Positions 33,802-41,787 of a stretch of DNA of 64,000 nucleotides are shown one piece after another. The position numbers and the translations under genes were made by a program. The notes beneath the pieces are model-generated. The model did not search any database, had not been told where the DNA came from, and worked only from the letters and a program-made list of their open reading frames with translations. This DNA is from Viridilinea sp964592425 (GTDB lineage Bacteria; Chloroflexota; Chloroflexia; Chloroflexales; Chloroflexaceae), in NCBI GenBank assembly GCA_964592425.1, contig CAZQCG010000003.1, positions 62,001 through 126,000 on the forward strand, given 5' to 3'. Position 1 is the first letter of the stretch; every line of letters begins with the position of its first letter.

Positions 33802-35187
33802 TTAACTTGCCTGCGCCTGCAGCTTCTCACGAATAGTCAGCACCTCGTTGCGCAGGCGCACATTGCTGTTAATCTCCTCGGCGATCTTCTCACAACCATA
33901 GATCACCGTAGTATGGTCACGTCCGCCAAGCAGATTACCGATATCAACCAGGCTACACTCGGTCTCTTCGCGCAGCAAGTACATGGCCACCTGGCGCGGC
34001 ACAACGATATTGCGTGAGCGACCACGACCCTGGAGCACCTGCACCTCAACCCCGTAGTGCTCACTGACGGCCTGGATAATCATCTCGGAGGTGATGCGAC
34101 GGCGCCGAGCACTACCGAGCAGATCGGCGAGCGCCTGGGCGGCCACCTCAACACTGATCGGCAAGCCGTGCAGGTCGGCATAGGCGGCTACCCGATTCAG
34201 GCTACCTTCAAGCTCACGAATATTGCTCTGCACCTTGTGGGCCAGGAAATCAAACACCTCGCCGGGCACATAGACATTCATCTGCTCACCCTTAGCACGC
34301 AGAATGGCGATGCGCGTCTCAAGATCAGGGGGCTGTACATCACAGATCAGACCCCATTCAAACCGCGAACGTAAACGCTCCTCCAGCGTCAGAATAGCTT
34401 TGGGTGGCTTATCCGAGCTGATCACAATATGCTTGGCCGCCGAATGCAAGGCATTAAACGTATGAAAGAACTCTTCTTGCGTGGCATCCTTGCCAGCGAT
34501 GAACTGAATGTCGTCGATCAGCAAGACATCAATATTGCGGTAGCGAATGCGAAATTCTTCGGTCTGCTGACGACGAATAGCGTTGATCAGATCGTTGGTG
34601 AACTTCTCAGAAGAGACATAGAGCACGTTGATCTCGGGATCACGGTCAAGCACCTGATTGCCGATCGCATGGAGCAGGTGGGTTTTGCCGAGCCCAACGC
34701 CGCCATAGAGGAAGAGCGGGTTGTAAGCCTGGCCGGGATTGTCGGCCACCGCGAGACAGGCGGCATGCGCCAGGCGGTTACTCGAGCCGACAATAAAGCG
34801 TGAGAAGGTGTACTTCGGATTGAGCATGCCGGTGCGCATAGCGCTGGCCAGGTCTAACTGTACCAGCCGATCGCTACCGGAATCTTCATCGGTCGGGGCA
34901 AAGAGCACCGAGCCGGGTGTTTCGCTGCGCTGGTTGAGCGCCCGCCCGGCGATCACCACCTGCACCTGCACGGGATAGCCCACCACGTCACCCAGTGAAC
35001 GGCGTACTGGCAGCAGGTAGCGGTTCTCCAGCCCCTCTTTATGGAAGGGCGAGCTCGTGCTGACCGTGGCTGTACCAGCATCAAGCGCAATCAGCGCTGT
35101 ACCGCGTAGCCAGGTATCAAACTCCTGGCGCGAGGTCTGGGTCTGGATCGTGCCAAGTGCCGCTTGCCAGATCTGGTTCAAGTTCAC
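33802..35187 (-). CDS. dnaA: Chromosomal replication initiator DnaA
   Basis: This 461-residue AAA+ initiator starts at GTG 35187. GGAGGT lies six bases upstream, and MNLNQIWQAALGTIQTQTS is the expected N-terminus. The frame is open 117 bases further. Domain I (1-80) is followed by a linker. The AAA+ domain contains FSRFIVGSSNRLAHAA, Walker A YGGVGLGKTHLLHAIGN and Walker B VLLIDDIQFI. Domain IV carries the DnaA-box-binding signature REETECSLVDIGNLLGGRDHT (shown as ECSLVDIGNLLGGRDHT). It opens oriC at initiation. Unlike many genomes there is no dnaN downstream; a glycosyltransferase follows. A strong-looking promoter and a leader hairpin lie upstream. Confidence 0.97.
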   Translation of the reverse strand: MNLNQIWQAALGTIQTQTSRQEFDTWLRGTALIALDAGTATVSTSSPFHKEGLENRYLLPVRRSLGDVVGYPVQVQVVIAGRALNQRSETPGSVLFAPTDEDSGSDRLVQLDLASAMRTGMLNPKYTFSRFIVGSSNRLAHAACLAVADNPGQAYNPLFLYGGVGLGKTHLLHAIGNQVLDRDPEINVLYVSSEKFTNDLINAIRRQQTEEFRIRYRNIDVLLIDDIQFIAGKDATQEEFFHTFNALHSAAKHIVISSDKPPKAILTLEERLRSRFEWGLICDVQPPDLETRIAILRAKGEQMNVYVPGEVFDFLAHKVQSNIRELEGSLNRVAAYADLHGLPISVEVAAQALADLLGSARRRRITSEMIIQAVSEHYGVEVQVLQGRGRSRNIVVPRQVAMYLLREETECSLVDIGNLLGGRDHTTVIYGCEKIAEEINSNVRLRNEVLTIREKLQAQAS

Positions 35188-35219
35188 GGCACCTCCTTGT
35201 TGAAAGCAGGGCATAGCCT

Positions 35220-35243
35220 GGGCGTGGGCCGATGCCCACGCCC
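35220..35243. promoter_or_regulatory. Strong hairpin in the dnaA leader
   Basis: GGGCGTGGGC and GCCCACGCCC form a perfect 10-bp stem with a CGAT loop, 33-56 bases before the dnaA start codon. It lies inside the predicted transcript. It may be an RNA control element, or a member of a dispersed GC-rich palindrome family. Confidence 0.6.
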
Positions 35244-35330
35244 CAGCATACGAATACATAATCAGACGCCTCGCTCCTCGAGTAACTCCAGGCGGGCGGA
35301 TCAACGTCTGCGCGTTACGGCGTGCTGCCG

Positions 35331-35359
35331 ATCATACTCGATCCTTGTTGCGATTTCAA
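35331..35359 (-). promoter_or_regulatory. dnaA promoter
   Basis: On the minus strand, TTGAAA (35359-35354) and TATGAT (35336-35331) are separated by 17 bases, each one mismatch from consensus. The predicted transcript starts near 35324, giving a leader of about 137 bases. This is the best sigma-70-type match in the window. Confidence 0.65.
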
Positions 35360-35374
35360 GCAACCTGAGGTGCG

Positions 35375-35625
35375 ATCTTCATAATTCTTGCTTATAGTTA
35401 TCAGCACTACGACAGCATTGAAACTTTCGATTACGGTGGGCTATTTTGCTGCTTATGTCGAACCGTTTAGGGGAATAATGTGGATAACCTCTATGAGTGT
35501 CATGGGTTTTGCTGAATCAAGAGCGCATTACGACGGGGCAGACAGGCAGGCAGGCAGGCGACTTTGCTTCTCACCATGCATGTGGATAAGTACGGTAAGA
35601 GTGTGGAGAAGCTGTGGGACAAGCG
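35375..35625. other. oriC: Candidate origin of replication with DnaA boxes
   Basis: The dnaA-scpB gap has two perfect 9-mers TGTGGATAA (35479-35487 and 35581-35589). A one-mismatch TGTGGAGAA (35602-35610) and a two-mismatch TGTGGGACA (35613-35621) lie nearby on the same strand. An AT-richer stretch with ATAATTCTTGCTTATAGTTA occupies 35381-35400. Clustered boxes beside dnaA are the usual layout of an origin. GC-skew over the whole chromosome is needed for proof. Confidence 0.6.
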
Positions 35626-35634
35626 GGCCACCCC

Positions 35635-36252
35635 TCAGACGCCCTCGCCAGCCAGGCCCTCGCCAGCCGTGGCGGCAGCCTGGCGCTCAAGGCGCGCCAG
35701 GTCGATGGGCGGCAGGTCAGTCAGGCTGGTGAGCCCGAACTGCTGGAGAAAGGTAGGGGTAGTAGCGTAGAGGATCGGGCGACCGATGCTTTCGAGCCTT
35801 CCGGCCTCGGCAATCAGGTCACGGGCAAGCAGGGCCCGCACTGTGCCGCTACTATCGACACCGCGAATGGCGTCGATCTGAGCCCGGGTCAGCGGCTGAC
35901 GATAGGCAATGATGGCCAGCACCTCAAGCGCCGCGCTCGACAGGCGCCCGCTGGCCTGCACCCCCAGGAAGCGCCCGACCACCCGTGCCGAACCGGGGGC
36001 GCTGACAAACTGGAAGCCCGTCGCATGGCGCTGGATGCGTATCCCACGTGCCACACATGCAGTCTCCAACTCGGCCAGCGCCTGCACAACCTGCTCAGGC
36101 GGGACCTCAGTAGCACTGGCTAGTTGCGCCAGGGTCACCGGCTCGCCAGCCACAAAGAGCAGGCTTTCAACCAACTGTACCAGACTTGGTGGCTCAACCG
36201 GCGGCGGATCAACTGGCGGCAAGACCGGATCCTGGGTCACTGGGCGCTCCAT
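35635..36252 (-). CDS. scpB: Segregation and condensation protein ScpB
   Basis: This 205-residue winged-helix protein is a kleisin-associated subunit of the SMC-ScpAB condensin. Recognisable features include VQLVESLLFVAGEPVTLAQLA at the N-terminus (given as LVESLLFVAGEPVTLAQLA) and LSSAALEVLAIIAYRQPLTR. IDAIRGVDSSGTVRALLARDLI and PILYATTPTFLQQFGL follow, the four strongest ScpB motifs. No scpA lies next to it in the window. GGAG precedes the ATG at 36252. Its 3' end abuts the candidate oriC, consistent with condensin loading near origins. Confidence 0.95.
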   Translation of the reverse strand: MERPVTQDPVLPPVDPPPVEPPSLVQLVESLLFVAGEPVTLAQLASATEVPPEQVVQALAELETACVARGIRIQRHATGFQFVSAPGSARVVGRFLGVQASGRLSSAALEVLAIIAYRQPLTRAQIDAIRGVDSSGTVRALLARDLIAEAGRLESIGRPILYATTPTFLQQFGLTSLTDLPPIDLARLERQAAATAGEGLAGEGV

Positions 36253-36279
36253 AGGCTACTCCAACAGGCAAGCGGGCAG

Positions 36280-36288
36280 AGTATAGCA
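36280..36288 (-). promoter_or_regulatory. Extended -10 element for scpB (TGCTATACT)
   Basis: TGCTATACT on the minus strand lies 28 bases before the scpB ATG. It is a close match to the extended -10 consensus and lies in a divergent promoter region shared with the ABC permease gene. Confidence 0.45.
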
Positions 36289-36312
36289 CCAAAATGAGAA
36301 ACAACAGCCCTG

Positions 36313-36321
36313 TGGTAAGAT
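36313..36321 (+). promoter_or_regulatory. Extended -10 element for the ABC permease (TGGTAAGAT)
   Basis: TGGTAAGAT ends 34 bases before ATG 36356. It overlaps the alternative ATG at 36320, which argues for 36356 as the true start of translation. Confidence 0.4.
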
Positions 36322-36355
36322 GGAGCAGCCGCAGCCTGAGCGAAAGGATGTGTCC

Positions 36356-37597
36356 ATGTCGGAGCCTCACCGGGGGATCACACGGCATCAGGGACTGTCC
36401 GCCTCTTTTGCCCTCCTGGGGCTCTTGGTCAGCGGGGCCAACCTGGCCGGGCTCGCTGCCGATCCAGCGGTTGTGAGTAAGCTGGCCTTTGGTATGCCCG
36501 ATCCGGTGGTAATCCTGCCCACAGCCCTCAGCCTGGTTGTGATCGGCCTCAGCTGGCTGGCTATCGGCATCCTTGGGTTGCTGCCCGGCAGTACCCGTTT
36601 CGGGGCCGGGCCGTTGTGGGGCGGCGCGCTACTCCTGTTGCCAGCCATCTTAATCTGGGCTGCCAGCGGCAAACAGACCAATGTCACCAGTCTGCTCGCT
36701 GAGACTCTGCGCCTCTCAACACCGATCATCCTGGGGGCTCTGGCCGGGATCTATGCCGAACGCTCAGGGGTGATCAATATCGCCATTGAGGGCATGATGC
36801 TCACTGGCGCGGCCTTCGGCTTTGCCGCCTTCATCTTTGCTGCCAACATCTGGGTGGGTGTCCCGGTTGCCATTATGTTCGGGACGTTGATGGCGCTGCT
36901 GCACGGCTTGCTCTCGATCAGCTTCAAAACCGACCAGATCATCAGCGGTACGGTGATCAACATTCTGGCCTTTGGCATCACTGGCTACCTACGCCGCCAG
37001 TTCATTGTCGACTCAGGTGGCGGGCGCACCACGCTGCCGCAGATCAATCTGCCCGTCCTGAGCGATCTACCAGTGCTTGGCTCACTGCTCTTCTCCGGGA
37101 AGCCGATCTTCTATACCATGCTGCTGCTCGTCGTGTTAACCCACGGGGTGCTCTTCCATACGCGCTGGGGCTTACGTATGCGCGCCGTCGGCGAAAATCC
37201 CAGGGCTGCCGATACGGTCGGTATCTATGTGCAGCGCACCCGCTATATGAATATCGCCATCAGCGGGGCTATCGCTGGCCTGGCCGGAGCCTGGTTCTCC
37301 ATCGAGACGGTCGGCAATTTTGACGACGGTATGACCGCTGGCAAGGGCTTTATCGCCCTCGCCGCCATGATCTTCGGCAAATGGATGCCTTTCGGGGCCT
37401 TTACCGGGGCTTTGCTCTTCGGCTTCACCGAGGCCCTGCAGGTACGCTTCCAGATTCTGCAGGTCGAACTCCTCGGCGCACCGGTGCCAGCCCAGTTGCT
37501 GCAACTGTTACCCTATGTGACCACTATGGTCGTGCTGGCCGGGCTGATCGGGAATGCTGTCGGCCCGGCTGCCGCCGGCAAGCCCTACGAAAAATAG
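36356..37597 (+). CDS. ABC transporter permease, simple sugar/nucleoside type
   Basis: This 413-residue permease has about eleven hydrophobic segments. It belongs to the branched-chain/simple-sugar class used by BmpA-type nucleoside importers. The diagnostic stretch is LRLSTPIILGALAGIYAERS, followed by GVINIAIEGMMLTGAAFGF. A second hallmark is GLRMRAVGENPRAADTVGI. ATG 36356 has AAAGGA upstream and an extended -10 element at the right distance. Normally an ATPase gene and a second permease gene precede such a subunit, but scpB is divergent and a flippase-like gene follows. The remaining transporter genes must lie elsewhere or be lost. Confidence 0.88.
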   Translation: MSEPHRGITRHQGLSASFALLGLLVSGANLAGLAADPAVVSKLAFGMPDPVVILPTALSLVVIGLSWLAIGILGLLPGSTRFGAGPLWGGALLLLPAILIWAASGKQTNVTSLLAETLRLSTPIILGALAGIYAERSGVINIAIEGMMLTGAAFGFAAFIFAANIWVGVPVAIMFGTLMALLHGLLSISFKTDQIISGTVINILAFGITGYLRRQFIVDSGGGRTTLPQINLPVLSDLPVLGSLLFSGKPIFYTMLLLVVLTHGVLFHTRWGLRMRAVGENPRAADTVGIYVQRTRYMNIAISGAIAGLAGAWFSIETVGNFDDGMTAGKGFIALAAMIFGKWMPFGAFTGALLFGFTEALQVRFQILQVELLGAPVPAQLLQLLPYVTTMVVLAGLIGNAVGPAAAGKPYEK

Positions 37598-37599
37598 TC

Positions 37600-38559
37600 G
37601 TGGCAAAGAGATTAATTCACTGGCTGCTGCGCCTGCTCGGGCCAGCTCTGCTGCTGATCTTTCTACTCAACGCAAACCTTGATCAGCTCTGGCTGACTCT
37701 GCGCAACGCCGAGTCCTGGCCGATCTTGCTCTCGCTGCTGCTCATGCCGCCCTTTGTGATCATCAAGTCCTGGCGCTGGGTACGCTTATTGGGCGAACTT
37801 GGCATCGGGCTGGCGATGCCTACTGCGGTCGCACTCTATACAGTTGGTCTCTTCTACGGGGCGACCACACCCGGCCAGGCCGGTGATCTACTCAAGGCGG
37901 TCTACCTTCACGAGCGGGGCCATCCGCTGCCACCGGCGATGCTTAGTGTCGTACTTGATCGGCTCTTCGACCTGTTGATTATGGCGGCCCTGGCCACCTT
38001 CGGCATCTTCGCCCTGGGCCAACTGTTGCCCAGCCGCGAACTCCAGACAGGCCTGGTGATCGGTATGGGCCTGGGCCTGGCCATGCTGACCACCTTTTTG
38101 CTGGCGCGCGGCCCGCGCCAATGGGCACTCACTGTGGCGCTACCTCGGCTGGCGCCCGGCCTCAGTGCCAGCCTCGAACGTTGGAACAATCAGTTGCGCG
38201 GCCTGAGCTTACGTCCGCAACTGCTGGCCGTCGTGAGTGGAGCCACACTGATCTCGGCCGGTTTCACTTTCTGTCGCCTCTGGCTGCTCTTCCTGGCCCT
38301 GGGTCTGACCGCTGTGCCGTTCTATGTGATCGTCGGCGTCTCGGCTCTGGTCTCGGTGCTGCAGGTGCTGCCGATCTCTATCGCTGGGGTGGGTGTGCGC
38401 GATGCAGCGCTGATCGCCGTGCTGCTGCCCTATGGCTACAGTACCGAGCAGGCGATCACGCTCTCGGCGCTCTTCCTGCTGCTCAACCTGGAGCACATCC
38501 TGGTCGGATTCATCGTCTCGTTCTGGTTCCCGCTGGGGCAACCCGTGCAAACAGGCTAA
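37600..38559 (+). CDS. Flippase-like/UPF0104 integral membrane protein
   Basis: This 319-residue protein of the lysylphosphatidylglycerol synthase transmembrane region family (UPF0104, AglD-like) starts at GTG 37600, two bases after the permease stop. The open frame continues upstream in the permease gene but carries no homology there. It has about eight helices and the family motifs KSWRWVRLLGELGIG, YGATTPGQAGDLLKAVYL and VVLDRLFDLLIMAAL. The segment LPISIAGVGVRDAALIAVLL is the strongest hallmark. Members are thought to move or modify lipid-linked molecules; the substrate is unknown. Confidence 0.83.
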   Translation: MAKRLIHWLLRLLGPALLLIFLLNANLDQLWLTLRNAESWPILLSLLLMPPFVIIKSWRWVRLLGELGIGLAMPTAVALYTVGLFYGATTPGQAGDLLKAVYLHERGHPLPPAMLSVVLDRLFDLLIMAALATFGIFALGQLLPSRELQTGLVIGMGLGLAMLTTFLLARGPRQWALTVALPRLAPGLSASLERWNNQLRGLSLRPQLLAVVSGATLISAGFTFCRLWLLFLALGLTAVPFYVIVGVSALVSVLQVLPISIAGVGVRDAALIAVLLPYGYSTEQAITLSALFLLLNLEHILVGFIVSFWFPLGQPVQTG

Positions 38560-38568
38560 CTGGCTGCG

Positions 38569-40605
38569 TCAAAGATGGTAGTAGTCACGCACCTGGACGA
38601 TCCAGCGCCCAAGACCGTAGACGATGATCGCGGCCAGGACGAGCACGGCGACGATGCGCCCGGTTCGCCCGCGTCGCCATAGGCTGGCCAGCAACGGCCC
38701 TGCGCTCAGACAGAGGGCCGGATAGAGGAAGAGGCCCCAGCGCAGGCTCTGGTCGGCCACGAGCAGCAGCCCCTGGCCTAGCAGGACGCTGGCCCACCAG
38801 GCGGCCAGGGTGGCCCGCAGCGCCCCCGCCCCCGGCCAGGCCGCCCGGCGCACCCAGAGCAACCCCAGCCCGCCAAACGCGGCCAGGCTGAGCAGGGTCG
38901 GTACGGCCAGCGAGCGCTCGCCCGGCGGAATGATGCCCAGCACCCCCTGCGCCGTCAGGAGCAGAATCGCCGCCAGGCTGCGCCCCCCCGCCCCACCCTG
39001 GCGCAGCGCCAACTGTTCGAGGTAGATCGGGGCCGAGTAGAAGAGCAGCAGGGCCAGGCCCAACCCGATTGCCGCTGCCAGCCCTAACTCACGCCCGCCG
39101 ACCGGCGGCTGTAGCTCACGCGGGCGACGGAATAGAGCCATGAGCCAGGCCATCGCCACTAGTGCGCCTACTGAGAGCGTTACCCCTGAGTGGGCGAGCA
39201 GGGCCACCGTCAGGGCCACCGTCAGGGTGATCGATAGCGCCGGGCCGCTCAACGGGATGCTGAGCAGCAGGACGGCCCGGCGGCAGCTCTGTGGTGCGGC
39301 AAAGCCAAGGGCCAGCATGGTGATCAGGGGTATGGCCAGAGCCTGTCCGCCTAGATTGGCCAGTTCGCCGACGGCAAAGGACTCGAGCGCGCTGACGGGT
39401 AGAAGGTAGCCTGCTGCACCGAAGAGCGCGGCCTGGGTACCAGGCCCGGCCCTCCGCAGGATCAGCCAGATCATCGCCAGGCTCAGGCTGTCGAGCAGGG
39501 CGGTGCCGACCTGCATCACGATGACCCGCATAGCATGGCCTGCAGGGGCCAGCAGCTGCAGGGGCATCAGCACAATGAAGGGGCCGGGGGGATAGGGCTG
39601 ACGCCCGCCACCGGCACCGCTTGGCAGGCCGGTGCTCAGAAAAATCTGTCCCAGGCTGGCTTCAAGTAGTTTGTTGGCCTGTAAGCCGGAGTCGCTGTAG
39701 ATGGCGTGCGGATGCAGCATACCGATCACGCGCAGGGCAAAGGCTGCCGCGATTAGCGCAAGTAGCGGGGCCAGTCGGGCGGCTCCCTCCCGAGCTCGGT
39801 GGTGGTCGAAGGCCCGTCCAGCCAGACTGACTGCGGCACCAACCATGGCCAGCCCGGCCAGCAGTGGTGTGACCATCGTCAGGGCCAGGCGTTGTTGGAC
39901 AAGCAGGTAGCCAGCAAGCAGGGCTGCCAGGCTGGCACCAGCCAGGGCCGATCGGTGACCAGCAGCCGCTGCGATCCAGAGCCATACCGCTACCAGACTC
40001 AGACTCAGCCAGCCAAGTTGGCCCCAGGCTGGCGGTTGAGGCGGCCTTCCGGCACTATCTACACGCACCTCGTAGAGCACAAAGCCCAGCTCGCGTGGGT
40101 CGCCGGGGGCGACAAAAGGCGGTGTCTGCATCGTCAGGCGCAGATCACCGGCAGCGTTGGTCGCGGCCAGCAGGTGGTAACGCCGCGGGCTGCCTTCGGG
40201 CAGCTCAAGGCGGTAGTCTAGCTCCGGCCCTGCCTCCCATACGCTGACTACGCCGCCGGGTGGCCCGCTGGCCAACACACGCACCAGGGCCAGGTGCCCG
40301 CCGGCCCCCGGCAGCGTCAGGGTCGTCAGGCTCTTCGTCCAGCGGTAGGGCCGCCCACCGTAGCGCTCGAGGTACTCCCACCACCAGAGCCGGGCCCCGG
40401 GGTTAGCCGGGTCATCAAGCTGGTCGCCCGGTTCCGATCCGTTGATGCCACTGAAGAAGGGCTGATCATCGAAGCGGCGCCGCGTCTCGCGGCTGCCACC
40501 AACCTCGAGCGTCAGATGGAACGGCACCTGATAGGCGCTGATCCAGAGGGCCAGGGCCGCCCCCAACAGCATGCAGCAGGCGAGCAGGGGGCCTGTTCGT
40601 ACCAT
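38569..40605 (-). CDS. Large polytopic membrane protein, GT-C glycosyltransferase-like
   Basis: This 678-residue membrane protein is not assigned to a named family. A signal-anchor helix is followed by an extracytoplasmic beta-rich region (about 30-190; WWWEYLERYGGRPYRWTKSL). Roughly twelve hydrophobic segments follow. The loop after the third helix group, PHAIYSDSGLQANKLLEASL, has the Asp-containing character of GT-C catalytic loops. RQPYPPGPFIVLMPLQLL resembles the PYPP segments of undecaprenyl-sugar-dependent transferases. It probably works in envelope glycan assembly with the adjacent DMT transporter and methyltransferases. Function is inferred from fold and context only. Confidence 0.6.
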   Translation of the reverse strand: MVRTGPLLACCMLLGAALALWISAYQVPFHLTLEVGGSRETRRRFDDQPFFSGINGSEPGDQLDDPANPGARLWWWEYLERYGGRPYRWTKSLTTLTLPGAGGHLALVRVLASGPPGGVVSVWEAGPELDYRLELPEGSPRRYHLLAATNAAGDLRLTMQTPPFVAPGDPRELGFVLYEVRVDSAGRPPQPPAWGQLGWLSLSLVAVWLWIAAAAGHRSALAGASLAALLAGYLLVQQRLALTMVTPLLAGLAMVGAAVSLAGRAFDHHRAREGAARLAPLLALIAAAFALRVIGMLHPHAIYSDSGLQANKLLEASLGQIFLSTGLPSGAGGGRQPYPPGPFIVLMPLQLLAPAGHAMRVIVMQVGTALLDSLSLAMIWLILRRAGPGTQAALFGAAGYLLPVSALESFAVGELANLGGQALAIPLITMLALGFAAPQSCRRAVLLLSIPLSGPALSITLTVALTVALLAHSGVTLSVGALVAMAWLMALFRRPRELQPPVGGRELGLAAAIGLGLALLLFYSAPIYLEQLALRQGGAGGRSLAAILLLTAQGVLGIIPPGERSLAVPTLLSLAAFGGLGLLWVRRAAWPGAGALRATLAAWWASVLLGQGLLLVADQSLRWGLFLYPALCLSAGPLLASLWRRGRTGRIVAVLVLAAIIVYGLGRWIVQVRDYYHL

Positions 40606-40608
40606 AGG

Positions 40609-41007
40609 TTACCCCTGTTGCGCGGCACCCCATGTGATCACGATCACGCCGATCACTACAATCACCGCCCCGACCAGCTTGTGAGGCGTGATTGTCTCGT
40701 TGAGCAGCAGGCGCGAGGGGATCATAATCAGCACGTAGTTCAGCGCCAGCAGCGGGTAGGCAAACGAGAGGTTGACCCGTGCAATCACGCCCAGCCAGAA
40801 GAGCGCCCCACCAAAGACCAGCCCAAAGCCCATGATCACGCGCCAGTCGGTAAAGGTCGCCCAGAGCACTGCCGGATCGAGCGAGAAAGCGCCAACCGCT
40901 TCGCCAACGGCATTGACCCCCAGCTTGAGCAGGACTTCACCCACGACGGTCAGGGTACTGGCAGCGAGGAGCAGGCTCAAGACAGGTAGCATAGCAGGTG
41001 CTTTCAT
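40609..41007 (-). CDS. Small EamA/DMT-type membrane transporter
   Basis: This 132-residue protein has four hydrophobic helices and is the size of SMR or half-EamA proteins. The opening MKAPAMLPVLSLLLAASTLT leads to LLKLGVNAVGEAVGAF. A second part, NYVLIMIPSRLLLNETITPH, has the EamA-type LNE-T motif where the conserved Glu sits at the helix end. GAVIVVIGVIVITWG follows. Four-helix members act as dimers and may flip polyprenyl-linked sugars, as ArnE/ArnF do. Its ATG overlaps the upstream methyltransferase stop (ATGA), so the genes are co-translated. Confidence 0.75.
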   Translation of the reverse strand: MKAPAMLPVLSLLLAASTLTVVGEVLLKLGVNAVGEAVGAFSLDPAVLWATFTDWRVIMGFGLVFGGALFWLGVIARVNLSFAYPLLALNYVLIMIPSRLLLNETITPHKLVGAVIVVIGVIVITWGAAQQG

Positions 41008-41675
41008 GGGTGGTTCTGTGCGTTGCCCGATTCGTCGGTATGCGGACTGGTGGGGTAGTCCTGGCGTCTAAGCACATAGACGACATAATCACAGATGCCG
41101 CTACGGGTCGTATAGCTAGCGATCACCGTCAACTCCTGACCAAAGAGGCGGCGATAGTCCTGTTCGCTACGGATATGGCCGCCGCGATCAAGAGCGTGCA
41201 TCAACTGCCCGGCAGGGTTGGCCCCGTCAGGCGGGGGAATATCCTCCAGCACCAGCACTGTCGCCCCCGGTCGCAAGACCCGGGCCAGCTCGGCGAGGGC
41301 GGAGCGGGCAACATAATCGGACAGATGGTGCAACACGCCACAGACGAGGGCCGCGTCAAAGCTGGCCTCAGCCAGGGCCAGACTCTCACCGCTACTGGCC
41401 AGGTAGGCCCCAGGCCGGTTGCGCCCAGCAAAACGTAGATAGCCGGTTGAAGGATCGACACCCACATAGCGGCCAGGCGGAAAATCGGCGGCAAACTCGC
41501 CGGTACCACAGCCCAGGTCGAGAAAGCGCCGCTGATCGCCAGCCCAGGGGCGCAGCTCACGGGCGATCACCGCCCGCTCGCCGCTGAAGCCAGCCTCGGC
41601 CAGCCAGCGTAGGCCATTCCAGAGTCGCGGCATCGCACTCAGCCGGTCGAGCAGGGCCGTCGCAGTATCAGGCAT
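41004..41675 (-). CDS. Class I SAM-dependent methyltransferase
   Basis: This 223-residue methyltransferase starts at ATG 41675, which has AGGTGA eight bases upstream; a GTG nine bases earlier is possible. Motif I is FLDLGCGTGEFAADFPPG. Motif II is GVDPSTGYLRFA, and LVCGVLHHLSDYVARSAL and RVLRPGATVLVLEDI follow. The acceptor is not inferable. It is co-transcribed with the DMT transporter gene through a 4-base overlap. A MITE-like element lies 20 bases upstream. Confidence 0.85.
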   Translation of the reverse strand: MPDTATALLDRLSAMPRLWNGLRWLAEAGFSGERAVIARELRPWAGDQRRFLDLGCGTGEFAADFPPGRYVGVDPSTGYLRFAGRNRPGAYLASSGESLALAEASFDAALVCGVLHHLSDYVARSALAELARVLRPGATVLVLEDIPPPDGANPAGQLMHALDRGGHIRSEQDYRRLFGQELTVIASYTTRSGICDYVVYVLRRQDYPTSPHTDESGNAQNHP

Positions 41676-41694
41676 CAAGATCACCTTGATCTAA

Positions 41695-41787
41695 GAGAAG
41701 GATTTAGGAGATAGCAAAGAGAAAATAGCCCGAGCGCATCAGTACGCGGCGAGTGACGCTGAACGGTAAACCAGCCCGAAACCTTGT
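41695..41787 (-). mobile_element. MITE-like element, copy B
   Basis: This copy is inverted relative to copy A and ungapped over 93 bp, with four differences. TTAG (CTAA on the plus strand) is duplicated at 41788-41791 and 41691-41694. The duplication contributes the TAG stop codon of the upstream methyltransferase gene. It lies between the two methyltransferase genes and encodes nothing. Confidence 0.8.
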
